Of a DNA stretch of 10,248 bases, positions 1 through 6,186 are shown in pieces. Source of the DNA: an uncultured Megasphaera sp. (lineage in GTDB: Bacteria; Bacillota; Negativicutes; Veillonellales; Megasphaeraceae); NCBI GenBank assembly GCA_900540735.1, contig UQHB01000057.1, positions 1-10,248 of the forward strand, in the 5' to 3' direction. Positions within the stretch are counted from its first letter, which is position 1. Each line of letters begins with the position of its first letter. The notes beneath the pieces are model-generated. The model was given only the letters and a program-made list of their open reading frames with translations. It searched no databases and was not told the origin of the DNA. Position numbers and translations under genes: made by a program.

Positions 1-97
1 TCCGATGGTATTTGATAGCTGCCTGGAGTACGCCGTGTCGTTGTGCATAGTGTAAAAGAGATAGACGATACCGACCTTCTTGTGTTATGCTAAGCAT
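1..97 (-). CDS. Transposase, N-terminal part (runs off window)
   Basis: An ATG at 97-95 opens a frame that runs without a stop to the window edge, giving 32 residues beginning MLSITQEGRYRLSLLHYAQR. The pattern (basic start, YRL, then HGV.QAAIKYHR) resembles the helix-turn-helix DNA-binding start of IS3/IS481-type transposases, where 'HGV..AA..Y' lies in the recognition-helix region. An AGAGG about 9 bases before the ATG can serve as ribosome binding site. The catalytic DDE domain would lie outside the window, so whether the element is complete is unknown. The family call rests on a short N-terminus and is tentative; another HTH protein is possible. Confidence 0.5.
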   Translation of the reverse strand, partial: MLSITQEGRYRLSLLHYAQRHGVLQAAIKYHR

Positions 98-99
98 GA

Positions 100-163
100 G
101 AGAAAACCTCTTTTCGTGTGGATTTGGTGTGGTAACTTAATCATAACACAAAGAGGCTTTCTC
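100..163. repeat. 14-bp inverted repeat before the transposase start
   Basis: GAGAAAACCTCTTT (100-113) and AAAGAGGCTTTCTC (150-163) are reverse complements with one mismatch, separated by 36 bases. In a minus-strand transcript entering from dfrA, the second arm would contain the AGAGG ribosome binding site of the transposase and end close to its ATG. Each arm is also weakly self-complementary. There is no U-tract on the minus strand, so this is not a clear terminator for the dfrA operon. It may mark the end region of an insertion sequence. Confidence 0.55.
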
Positions 164-237
164 TTTTTGCATTTTGTAACATATGTATTTTAACCCTACA
201 AATTGCAGGATTGATACCTTCTTTCCATGCCAGATAA

Positions 238-729
238 TCAAGCGTTTCGTACATAATGTACAAATGTGAATGCATAGGGATTTTGTTCACTAGACGCGTG
301 ATGTTCTTCTTCTATAACGTGCCATTTCGTTTTATCAAATGCTGGGAAAAACGTATCTGCCGGGAAGGTTGCATCGATTTCCGTCAAGTATAAGGTCGCT
401 GCGTTGTCGATGCATTCCGTATATAAAGACGCACCGCCAATGATGAAATAGTCTTCGTCTTCATGCAATAACGCGTATAATTCTGCCAGCGAGTGGACGA
501 TAGTGACATTCGGTGAGTCGACCGTATAGTCCTCTTGGCTCGTCAAGACAATGTGAGGCCGACCGGGCAAAATACCTGGCAAGCTTTCAAAGGTCTTGCG
601 TCCCATGACGATAGTATGTCCCATAGTCAGTTGTTTAAACCGTTTCAAGTCCGCCGAAATATGGCATAATAATTGATTATCCTTGCCAATTCCGCCGTCC
701 TTTGCTACAGCTGCAATGAGATGCAACAT
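238..729 (-). CDS. dfrA: Dihydrofolate reductase
   Basis: Reduces dihydrofolate to tetrahydrofolate with NADPH in the cytosol, regenerating the cofactor oxidised by thymidylate synthase. The 163 aa are the usual length for the family. Visible landmarks are the N-terminal strand LIAAVAKDGGIGKDNQL (Met20-type loop), the catalytic acid Asp27 in HISADLKRFK, the NADPH-binding GRKTFESLP (43-51), and IIGGASLY (96-103), followed by YLTEI (114-118). The position normally held by Trp, five residues before the catalytic Asp, is Cys22 (codon TGC). The ATG overlaps the thyA stop by one base (TAATG), so translation is probably coupled. It is the last gene of the recQ-thyA-dfrA unit. No convincing terminator follows. 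The symbol folA would be equally valid. Confidence 0.97.
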   Translation of the reverse strand: MLHLIAAVAKDGGIGKDNQLLCHISADLKRFKQLTMGHTIVMGRKTFESLPGILPGRPHIVLTSQEDYTVDSPNVTIVHSLAELYALLHEDEDYFIIGGASLYTECIDNAATLYLTEIDATFPADTFFPAFDKTKWHVIEEEHHASSEQNPYAFTFVHYVRNA

Positions 730-1520
730 TATACAGCCACCTCCATCGGTAATTTTCCTAAATGCTGATACTTGTCAAGCACAATATCATCGATTGTAAA
801 TTGATAAAAATCATGAATATCTGGAGTTAAGATGAGTTTCGGTGCTGCAAAAGCTTGATCCTGACGAGCAAGCTGCGTCTTTAACGCGTCCACGTGATTT
901 TCGTAAATATGGGCGTTATTGATGACGTGTGTAAATAAGCCCGGCTGCAAGCCCACGGACTGAGCAATGAGATGAACCAAGACGGCATACTGGGTCATGT
1001 TAAAGGGTACGCCTAAGCCCATGTCGCCACTGCGCTGAATGAGCATGCAGTTCAGACGGCCATTGGTCACATCCCACAAGGTCTGATACGCACAAGGCTG
1101 GAGGGCCATGTCCGGCAAATCTTCAATATTCCAGAGAGAGACGATCATACGGCGGTTTTGTGGGTCTTCTTTCAGCTCTTTGAGGAGCGTATCGACTTGA
1201 TGATACTTTTTGATTTGATACCCATAAGCTTTACCAATCGTGCCATCAGGCCGCATCCATTCATCCCAGACGTGGCAATTCATTTTCTGTAATTCTCGTA
1301 CGTCATTACTTTGAAGTTGCCAAATCCAGAGAATTTCTTTGACAGCCGTCTTGAAAGCGACGAATTTCGTCGTCAAAATGGGAAATTCTTTAGCTAAATC
1401 GAACTGCATGATTTGGTGGGGCAACTTATACGTTGGCACACCTGTACGGTTGTTGGCATAGTAGCCATGATTTAAAATATTCTGAACAATCTGTAAATAC
1501 TGTACATCTGCTTGACTCAT
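729..1520 (-). CDS. thyA: Thymidylate synthase
   Basis: Converts dUMP to dTMP using methylenetetrahydrofolate, releasing dihydrofolate for the neighbouring reductase. The ATG at 1520 is preferred: GAGGTGA lies five bases before it, whereas a longer in-frame GTG at 1529 sits inside that ribosome binding site. This gives 263 aa. Landmarks are the dUMP-phosphate Arg in NRTG, the paired arginines in PQNRRMIVSLW, the catalytic Cys143 in LQPCAYQTLW, the motif QRSGDMGLGVPFN with the dUMP-binding Asn, HIYENH, and the C-terminal KLPMEVAV. Most family members have His after the catalytic Cys; here it is Ala, as I recall for a Firmicute subgroup. The gene starts 18 bases after the recQ stop and shares one base with dfrA, so the three are co-transcribed. 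Confidence 0.97.
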   Translation of the reverse strand: MSQADVQYLQIVQNILNHGYYANNRTGVPTYKLPHQIMQFDLAKEFPILTTKFVAFKTAVKEILWIWQLQSNDVRELQKMNCHVWDEWMRPDGTIGKAYGYQIKKYHQVDTLLKELKEDPQNRRMIVSLWNIEDLPDMALQPCAYQTLWDVTNGRLNCMLIQRSGDMGLGVPFNMTQYAVLVHLIAQSVGLQPGLFTHVINNAHIYENHVDALKTQLARQDQAFAAPKLILTPDIHDFYQFTIDDIVLDKYQHLGKLPMEVAV

Positions 1521-1538
1521 GTGTGTCACCTCGTATGT

Positions 1539-3335
1539 CTATTCATGTCGTAAGACTCGCAAGAAAAGAGTCCCGTATTTCTGTAATTTAAAGGTCCCAA
1601 CGCCGCGAATAGAAGCTAAGGATTCTAGGGATTGGGGCTGTTTGTCCGCGATTTCCCAGAGCGTTGCATCCGAGAAAATGACGAACGGCGGAATATGTTC
1701 TTTCTGGGCCAACATATAGCGCAAGGCTCGCAGTTTTTCAAAGAGCCCTTGTGCGGCATCGTCAGCTCTTGTCGGTGATGACGGTGCCGCTGTGATGACC
1801 GCAGCTTTGGGCTTGACAGCGCGCGTCTGCATGACCCGCAAGACACCGCCGAGGACTTGCCGCCCTTTAGCCGTCAAAGAAATAACCGGGTATTTCCCAT
1901 CAGATTGGGACAAGTAGCCGTCTTCAATGGCACTGCGAATGACATCGCGGATTTCGTCCTGACTAAACTGCTGTAATAAGCCAAAAGTTGATTTCTGGTC
2001 AAAGCCATAACGGCGCACTTTGACATTGTTTTTGCCGCCCACTACGTCGGCAACCATAGTCAGGCCAAAACGGCCTTTCAATTCATCGACGCAAAGGCAG
2101 ACGTTGCGCACTTCTTCGGTCTTATCTTCTTCCACTAGTTCTTGGTCGCAGTTGCCGCAGTGGTCGCAGCGCACCCATGACGGCTGTTCACCAAAGTAAG
2201 ACAAAATATAATGGCGCAAACACCGCTTTGTTTCGCAGTAGCCGACCATAGCCTGCAGCATTTGCAGCTCTTTCGCCTTTTGCTGTGGGTTGTGGACAGC
2301 ATGTTCAATCAAAAAATGTTGAATCATAATGTCTTGACGGCTAAAGAGGAGAATACATTCACCAGGGCCGCCGTCGCGCCCAGCCCGCCCTGCTTCTTGG
2401 TAGTACCCTTCCATATTCTTCGGCATTTGGTAATGGAGAATAAAGCGGACATTGCTCTTGTCAATGCCCATGCCAAAGGCATTGGTGGCGACAATAATAT
2501 CCAGTCTGTCGTATGTAAAATCTTCTTGTGCCCGTTGGCGTTCGTCGTCAGCAAGACCTGCATGGTAGCGGCCTATGCGATAGCGATGACGGCGCAGTTC
2601 CAAATAGAGCCGGTCTACTTCTTTGCGAGTGGCGCAATAGATGATGCCGCTTTGCCCTTGGTGGCGCATGACGTAAGCCAGGACAAACTTCATCTTATCC
2701 ACACCAGAGACGACGCGAAAATAGAGATTGGGCCGGTCAAAGCCGCCGATGAAAATCCGTTCTTTCGACAGCCCTAAGAGGGCACGCATATCGTGCTTGA
2801 CCTTTTCCGTCGCTGTCGCTGTAAAAGCACTGACCACAGGCCGCCGCGGCAAGTCTGCGACCCAGTCTTTGATGGCACAATAACTGGGCCGGAAATCATG
2901 GCCCCACTGGGAGACGCAATGCGCTTCGTCGATAACGACCATGACGATGGGCACAGTCTGCATAAAAGACGTAAAGAACTCATTTTGCAATCGTTCTGGC
3001 GACACGTAGACGAGGCGAATCCGCCCGGCCCGAATAGCCGCAAACCGCTCCTTCACTTCTTCAAACGTACACTGGCTATTGATGTACGTCGCCGGAATCT
3101 GCTGATTCACTAAGGCATCGACTTGGTCTTTCATAAGCGAAATAAGAGGCGAAATGACGATGGTTACACCAGGCAATAGCAACGCCGGAATTTGAAAACA
3201 CAAGGACTTCCCGGCACCAGTCGGCATAATAGCCAGACAATCACGGCCAGAAAGCAAAGTCTGAATAACCCCTTCCTGTCCCGGCCGAAAGGCACTATAG
3301 CCAAAATAGTGTTGTAAAACCTCTTGCGGTGTCAT
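1539..3335 (-). CDS. recQ: ATP-dependent DNA helicase RecQ
   Basis: A 3'-5' superfamily 2 helicase acting in recombination and repair of stalled replication forks. The 598-aa chain carries all three classic parts: a helicase core with Walker A PTGAGKS (38-44), DEAH (136-139), SAFTATA (169-175) and the motif VI region YYQEAGRAGRDG (311-322); a zinc-binding/RQC region with C372, C390, C393 and C396 and the following winged helix; and a C-terminal HRDC domain (about 528-598). The start at 3335 is chosen because AAAGGAGG lies six bases upstream. In-frame starts further upstream (to 3401) have no ribosome binding site and would place a terminator hairpin inside the coding region. It is the first gene of the recQ-thyA-dfrA operon. 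Confidence 0.96.
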   Translation of the reverse strand: MTPQEVLQHYFGYSAFRPGQEGVIQTLLSGRDCLAIMPTGAGKSLCFQIPALLLPGVTIVISPLISLMKDQVDALVNQQIPATYINSQCTFEEVKERFAAIRAGRIRLVYVSPERLQNEFFTSFMQTVPIVMVVIDEAHCVSQWGHDFRPSYCAIKDWVADLPRRPVVSAFTATATEKVKHDMRALLGLSKERIFIGGFDRPNLYFRVVSGVDKMKFVLAYVMRHQGQSGIIYCATRKEVDRLYLELRRHRYRIGRYHAGLADDERQRAQEDFTYDRLDIIVATNAFGMGIDKSNVRFILHYQMPKNMEGYYQEAGRAGRDGGPGECILLFSRQDIMIQHFLIEHAVHNPQQKAKELQMLQAMVGYCETKRCLRHYILSYFGEQPSWVRCDHCGNCDQELVEEDKTEEVRNVCLCVDELKGRFGLTMVADVVGGKNNVKVRRYGFDQKSTFGLLQQFSQDEIRDVIRSAIEDGYLSQSDGKYPVISLTAKGRQVLGGVLRVMQTRAVKPKAAVITAAPSSPTRADDAAQGLFEKLRALRYMLAQKEHIPPFVIFSDATLWEIADKQPQSLESLASIRGVGTFKLQKYGTLFLRVLRHE

Positions 3336-3358
3336 GGTCTGCCTCCTTTCTATGCCGT

Positions 3359-3389
3359 AAAAAAAGACATGCTTTGCAGCATGTCTTTT
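3359..3389 (-). terminator. Intrinsic terminator / possible attenuator before recQ
   Basis: An 11-bp perfect stem, AAAAGACATGC (3362-3372) with GCATGTCTTTT (3379-3389), loop of six, is followed on the minus strand by seven T residues (3365-3359). It is well placed to end the aminotransferase transcript. However, it also lies downstream of the recQ promoter, so every recQ transcript from that promoter must read through it. Confidence 0.8.
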
Positions 3390-3407
3390 CATGCGGACCA
3401 CGTTCTT

Positions 3408-3445
3408 CGTATGGCTATTATACCATGAGCCATACGTTCTGACAA
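3408..3445 (-). promoter_or_regulatory. recQ operon promoter with overlapping inverted repeat
   Basis: On the minus strand, TTGTCA (3445-3440) and TATAAT (3422-3417) are separated by exactly 17 bp, and TG one base before the -10 adds an extended -10. Transcription would start near 3410, about 75 bases before the recQ ATG. A perfect 9-bp inverted repeat, CGTATGGCT (3408-3416) and AGCCATACG (3428-3436), flanks the -10 box and reaches the start site, which is the geometry of a repressor operator. As RNA it could form a hairpin, but no U-tract follows, so a terminator role is unlikely. No regulator gene is in the window. Confidence 0.78.
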
Positions 3446-3454
3446 CGACAGTCC

Positions 3455-4642
3455 CTATTTTTCTAATTCTACTTTGAGTACCTTCGCCAAGCGTTTAACC
3501 CCTTCAATAATGCGCTCTTCGGGCATATTCGAGTAGTTCAGACGGAAATGATTATCCTGTCCGCCATTGGGGTAAAATGCACCACCCGGTACGTATGCTA
3601 CTTTTTCGGCAATGACTTTTGGCATCAATTCTTTTGCATCATAGCCTTTAGGCAAGGTGACCCACGTGAATAAGCCCCCTTCTGGGTACGTAAAAGTCAA
3701 TCCTTCTGGGAAATACTCTTTCATCGTATTGTACATGAGGTCGCGCCGTTTGCCGTACAATTCCTTAATCATCTGGACATGGGCATCTAAATCATACATA
3801 TCGATGTAGTACGAAGCCTGCCGCTGCGCATATGTAGACGACTGTAAATCGACGCACTGTTTAAGCATAACAGCCTTTTCTAAAATCTCTTTCGATGCGA
3901 GCATCCAGCCCAGACGAAGGCCCGGCATGAGAATCTTCGAGAAAGAGCCAAGGAAAATGACGTTCCCTTGCGTATCCATGGATTTCAAAGTCGGTAAATA
4001 CTCGCCGTCATAGCGTAATTCGCCGTACGGGTCGTCTTCGATGACGGGAATATTATGTTTATTAATAACTTCCATAAAGGCTTTGCGCCGTTCGAGAGGC
4101 CACGTAATGCCTGTCGGGTTCTGAAAATCAGGAATGACGTAAATGAGTCGTACTTTATCATTCGTGTCGAGGATTTTTTCTAACTCTTCAGGAATCATGC
4201 CCTTGTCATCTGTAGGTACTTCAATAAATTCCGGGAAGTTGACATTAAATGCTGTAATAGCCCCTAAATATGTCGGGCTTTCGACGAGAACTACGTCCCC
4301 TTCATTGAGGAATAATTGACCGCATAAGGATAAGCCTTGCTGCGACCCAGCCGTAACGAGCAAGTTTTCATAAGAACAGTCCGTCTGGAACGCTGATTTC
4401 ATGCGCGCAGCAATCTGTTTCCGCAAAGGCACATAGCCTTCAGTCGTGCTATACTGCAAGGCTTGTTTCCCTTCTTTTTCTAAGATTGCCAAGTCTACAG
4501 CTTTCATCTGCTCTACTGGGAATAACTCTGGTGCAGGCAGGCCGCCAGCAAAGGAAATAATTTCCGGATTTTCTGTGACCTTTAAGATTTCCCGAATTTC
4601 TGACGCATGTAAAATCGTTGAAACTTTTGAAAATTGTACCAT
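3455..4642 (-). CDS. PLP-dependent aminotransferase (LysN/2-aminoadipate type, fold type I)
   Basis: Transfers an amino group between an amino acid and a 2-oxoacid using pyridoxal phosphate, in the cytosol. The 395 aa are the length of stand-alone relatives of the MocR/LysN subgroup. Landmarks are SFAGGLPAPELFP (30-42), QYSTTEGYVPLR (63-74), the cofactor contacts NPTG (175-178) and EDDPYGELRY (202-211), the Schiff-base Lys236 in GSFSKILMPGLRLGW, and the carboxylate-binding Arg367 in FRLNY. Substrate cannot be read from sequence: 2-aminoadipate, aromatic or branched-chain amino acids are all possible. The ATG at 4642 has AAGGAG eight bases upstream; a GTG at 4651 overlaps that site and is rejected. 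It is monocistronic, between its own promoter and the hairpin before recQ. Confidence 0.93.
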   Translation of the reverse strand: MVQFSKVSTILHASEIREILKVTENPEIISFAGGLPAPELFPVEQMKAVDLAILEKEGKQALQYSTTEGYVPLRKQIAARMKSAFQTDCSYENLLVTAGSQQGLSLCGQLFLNEGDVVLVESPTYLGAITAFNVNFPEFIEVPTDDKGMIPEELEKILDTNDKVRLIYVIPDFQNPTGITWPLERRKAFMEVINKHNIPVIEDDPYGELRYDGEYLPTLKSMDTQGNVIFLGSFSKILMPGLRLGWMLASKEILEKAVMLKQCVDLQSSTYAQRQASYYIDMYDLDAHVQMIKELYGKRRDLMYNTMKEYFPEGLTFTYPEGGLFTWVTLPKGYDAKELMPKVIAEKVAYVPGGAFYPNGGQDNHFRLNYSNMPEERIIEGVKRLAKVLKVELEK

Positions 4643-4680
4643 ACATACCACTCCTTCACGTTCACAATTGATATATTTTC

Positions 4681-4689
4681 ATTATAGCA
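4681..4689 (-). promoter_or_regulatory. Extended -10 promoter of the aminotransferase gene
   Basis: The minus strand reads TGCTATAAT, a consensus -10 with the extended TGn element. No good -35 lies at the usual distance (TATCTT at 17 bp). The start site would be near 4674, giving a leader of about 32 bases. Confidence 0.65.
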
Positions 4690-4941
4690 TAGGCATTTTA
4701 AAAAAGATAGATGAATAAATTTTATAATTTCTATGCTTATGAGTTATAAATATAGCTGTATGGTCTTGACTTTTAGCGTTTCTCATATTTCCTTTTTTCT
4801 CTCTAAAGGAAGCATAATTTTGCAAGTATTATTATATCTATTCCTTGTATTTCCTCGATGCATATGCTGTAGAAATAGTTCGTTTTACGTTATACTTTAC
4901 AAATCGCTATACCAATTGTACAGAATACAGAAAATATTAAA
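4690..4941. other. AT-rich intergenic stretch, no gene seen
   Basis: About 250 AT-rich bases lie between the aminotransferase promoter and the first long hairpin. The only open frame of note is on the plus strand (4733-4987). It lacks a ribosome binding site and runs into the hairpin, so I do not call it. I see no RNA gene or repeat here. Confidence 0.6.
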
Positions 4942-5013
4942 AACAAGTAACACCGTATCTATAAAAACGCATACCGCTAGGTCTTAAGTGTTATAGATAC
5001 GGTGTTACTTGTT
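4942..5013. repeat. Long hairpin with conserved loop, copy 1
   Basis: A perfect 22-bp inverted repeat (4942-4963 with 4992-5013) encloses a 28-base loop. The inner stem and loop (TCTATA ... ACGCATACCG(C)TAGGTC, TTAAGTGTTATAGA) are nearly identical to copy 2 at 5574-5640 and in the same orientation, while the outer stem sequence differs but still pairs. It begins about 10 bases after the stop codon of the lipoprotein-like gene. On the minus strand the stem is followed by five T residues and an AT-rich run, so this copy can also end transcription. Confidence 0.85.
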
Positions 5014-5022
5014 GCACCAAGG

Positions 5023-5562
5023 CTATACAAGTCGCCCATTTTGATTGTCTTCAGGAAGAGTCAAATACTTGATATCGCCGATTTTCCGTCCATCAGCGTA
5101 AATAATCGTGTCCGGCTCCCAATCGATTTTCAGCTGCGACAAGGGCGTATTATACACGAGCGTATCCGTTTCATCAGACGGATTGGCCGACATAGAAATA
5201 TCATGCTGCCGTACTTCGCCAGCAGCGATAGGGTCTGTATCGCAACACTCGGCACTAATAAGCTCTCTCCCTTTCTTGTCCTTAATATGGAGAATCCCCT
5301 TAAAAGCTCGAATATCTTTGCCACTCGAATTAGAAACAGTCACGCTAAAGACGGTCTCCGGAATAGAACGCCACTCGTCTTCATTCGCTTCGAGCTGCTC
5401 TTTTTTATTGACGACCATACCAATCGCTGTGGCAATCTCTTGCTGTACAGCATCCTTCTTCGGTTCCGTCTGCTGTGTTTGTTTCGTACTACTCTCTTGA
5501 GACTTCTCTGTCGGCGCCGTCTCACTTCCGCCGCATCCAGAGCGCAAAACCATCATTGTCAA
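5023..5562 (-). pseudogene. Lipoprotein-like gene, 5' end missing
   Basis: The frame encodes a lipobox-like SGCGGSE near its start, then a Ser/Thr/Gln/Lys-rich linker (about residues 12-35), then a compact domain (about 60-170) with FSVTVSNSSGKDIRAFKGIL and a GDIKYLTL tail, resembling the extracellular beta-sandwich domains of small Firmicute lipoproteins. A normal lipoprotein would have a basic N-terminus and 12-18 hydrophobic residues before the Cys. Here only TMMVLRSGC precedes it from the ATG at 5562, with an Arg in the stretch, and an in-frame TAG lies just upstream, next to hairpin copy 2. No good ribosome binding site is present; a weak TAGG precedes a possible TTG start at 5568. I infer loss of the signal peptide. 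The protein may be unmade or stay cytosolic. Function unknown. Confidence 0.6.
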
Positions 5563-5573
5563 TAGTACCTAGC

Positions 5574-5640
5574 AAGAATTATCACTGTCTATATAAACGC
5601 ATACCGTAGGTCTTAAGTGTTATAGACAGTGGTATTTCTT
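5574..5640. repeat. Long hairpin with conserved loop, copy 2
   Basis: A 20-base inverted repeat (5574-5593 with 5621-5640; one mismatch and one G-T pair) encloses a 27-base loop nearly identical to that of copy 1. Where copy 1 has CACCGTATCTATA paired with its complement, copy 2 has CACTGTCTATA, also paired with its complement: a C-G to T-A exchange and a two-base shortening in both arms. It starts 13 bases after the Imm17-like stop codon and touches the truncated 5' end of the lipoprotein-like gene. No U-tract follows on the minus strand. Confidence 0.83.
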
Positions 5641-5653
5641 ACACCCTAATCAA

Positions 5654-5956
5654 TTACAAATGGGCACTCACGAAATCAATGAACTGTGTAGGATGCTTCT
5701 TTAACACCAAAAACAAATCGATGACCATTACATCAGTCATATATGACAAGATACTAAGCATAAGAAACCCTACGCCAAAGACAAAATAAATCACGCGCGT
5801 CCCACCACGGCCCACGAGTTGATTAAACCTCCGTGCCGAAGTGCCTGCATTAAACCAATCAAAATTCCGCAAAGAGCCCCAAATTAAATATAGTCCGCAA
5901 AAAATAAAGATGCCCTTTTGGTACTCTACAATAAAATTAGTAATAACCTCTCCCAT
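5654..5956 (-). CDS. Small membrane protein, Imm17-like immunity family
   Basis: The 100-aa protein has two hydrophobic segments (about 13-30 and 55-80) around a short polar loop. The loop reads WGSLRNFDWFNAGTSARRFN followed by QLVGRGGTRVIYFVFG. The pattern 'W..SLRN-DWF' plus 'GR.G.R..Y...G' matches what I know of the Imm17 family, short two-helix membrane proteins linked to polymorphic toxin loci. AAAGGAGG stands nine bases before the ATG. No toxin gene is present nearby, so it would be an orphan, or its partner lies elsewhere. Hairpin copy 2 begins 13 bases after the stop. The family match is by eye; function as immunity is inferred. Confidence 0.7.
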   Translation of the reverse strand: MGEVITNFIVEYQKGIFIFCGLYLIWGSLRNFDWFNAGTSARRFNQLVGRGGTRVIYFVFGVGFLMLSILSYMTDVMVIDLFLVLKKHPTQFIDFVSAHL

Positions 5957-6017
5957 GTGTGTATACCTCCTTTCTTTTATTATGTTTTTTTATAATTTTT
6001 ATTATTCTATATATGAA

Positions 6018-6026
6018 ATCATATCA
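6018..6026 (-). promoter_or_regulatory. Possible extended -10 for the Imm17-like gene
   Basis: The minus strand reads TGATATGAT in a very AT-rich stretch, about 60 bases before the ATG. No convincing -35 precedes it. Other AT-rich hexamers nearby could serve instead. Confidence 0.35.
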
Positions 6027-6112
6027 TGTATATTTACTATCAAACAGAGTAAAAAAAAGTAACTAATCGTATGATTTTACATAGAAATGAAAGTATCTAT
6101 CTCTTTTACTCA

Positions 6113-6146
6113 AAAATCCGCATGACTACTACAGCATGCGGATTTT
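6113..6146. terminator. Intrinsic terminator after the porin remnant
   Basis: A perfect 12-bp stem, AAAATCCGCATG (6113-6124) with CATGCGGATTTT (6135-6146), encloses a 10-base loop. The minus strand continues the T run to five. It sits about 40 bases after the stop of the porin remnant and so belongs to that transcript. It survives although the gene is broken. Confidence 0.82.
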
Positions 6147-6186
6147 CGCTATCTATATGTATATATGTAAAAAGGGGAGGCAATAG

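Noticed and set aside
139..260. Minus-strand open frame after dfrA reading YLAWKEGINPAICRV
   Set aside because: It overlaps the end of dfrA in another frame, has no start or ribosome binding site, and runs into the inverted repeat; most likely chance.
1521..1529. GTG start for thyA nine bases upstream
   Set aside because: The GTG lies within the GAGGTGA ribosome binding site of the ATG at 1520.
2211..2777. Long plus-strand open frame opposite recQ (188 codons)
   Set aside because: It is fully antisense to the conserved helicase domain; the codon pattern is set by recQ and no ribosome binding site is seen.
3336..3401. Longer recQ with about 22 extra N-terminal residues
   Set aside because: The extension encodes the terminator hairpin, has no ribosome binding site, and RecQ proteins normally start near MTPQEVLQHYFGY.
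4733..4987. Plus-strand 84-codon open frame with hydrophobic content
   Set aside because: No ribosome binding site, the composition is that of translated AT-rich DNA, and its 3' end runs through hairpin copy 1.
4942..5640. Classical integron attC sites or a CRISPR array
   Set aside because: The hairpin ends do not match attC core sites (GTTRRRY/RYYYAAC) and no integrase is present; two copies more than 600 bases apart are not a CRISPR array.
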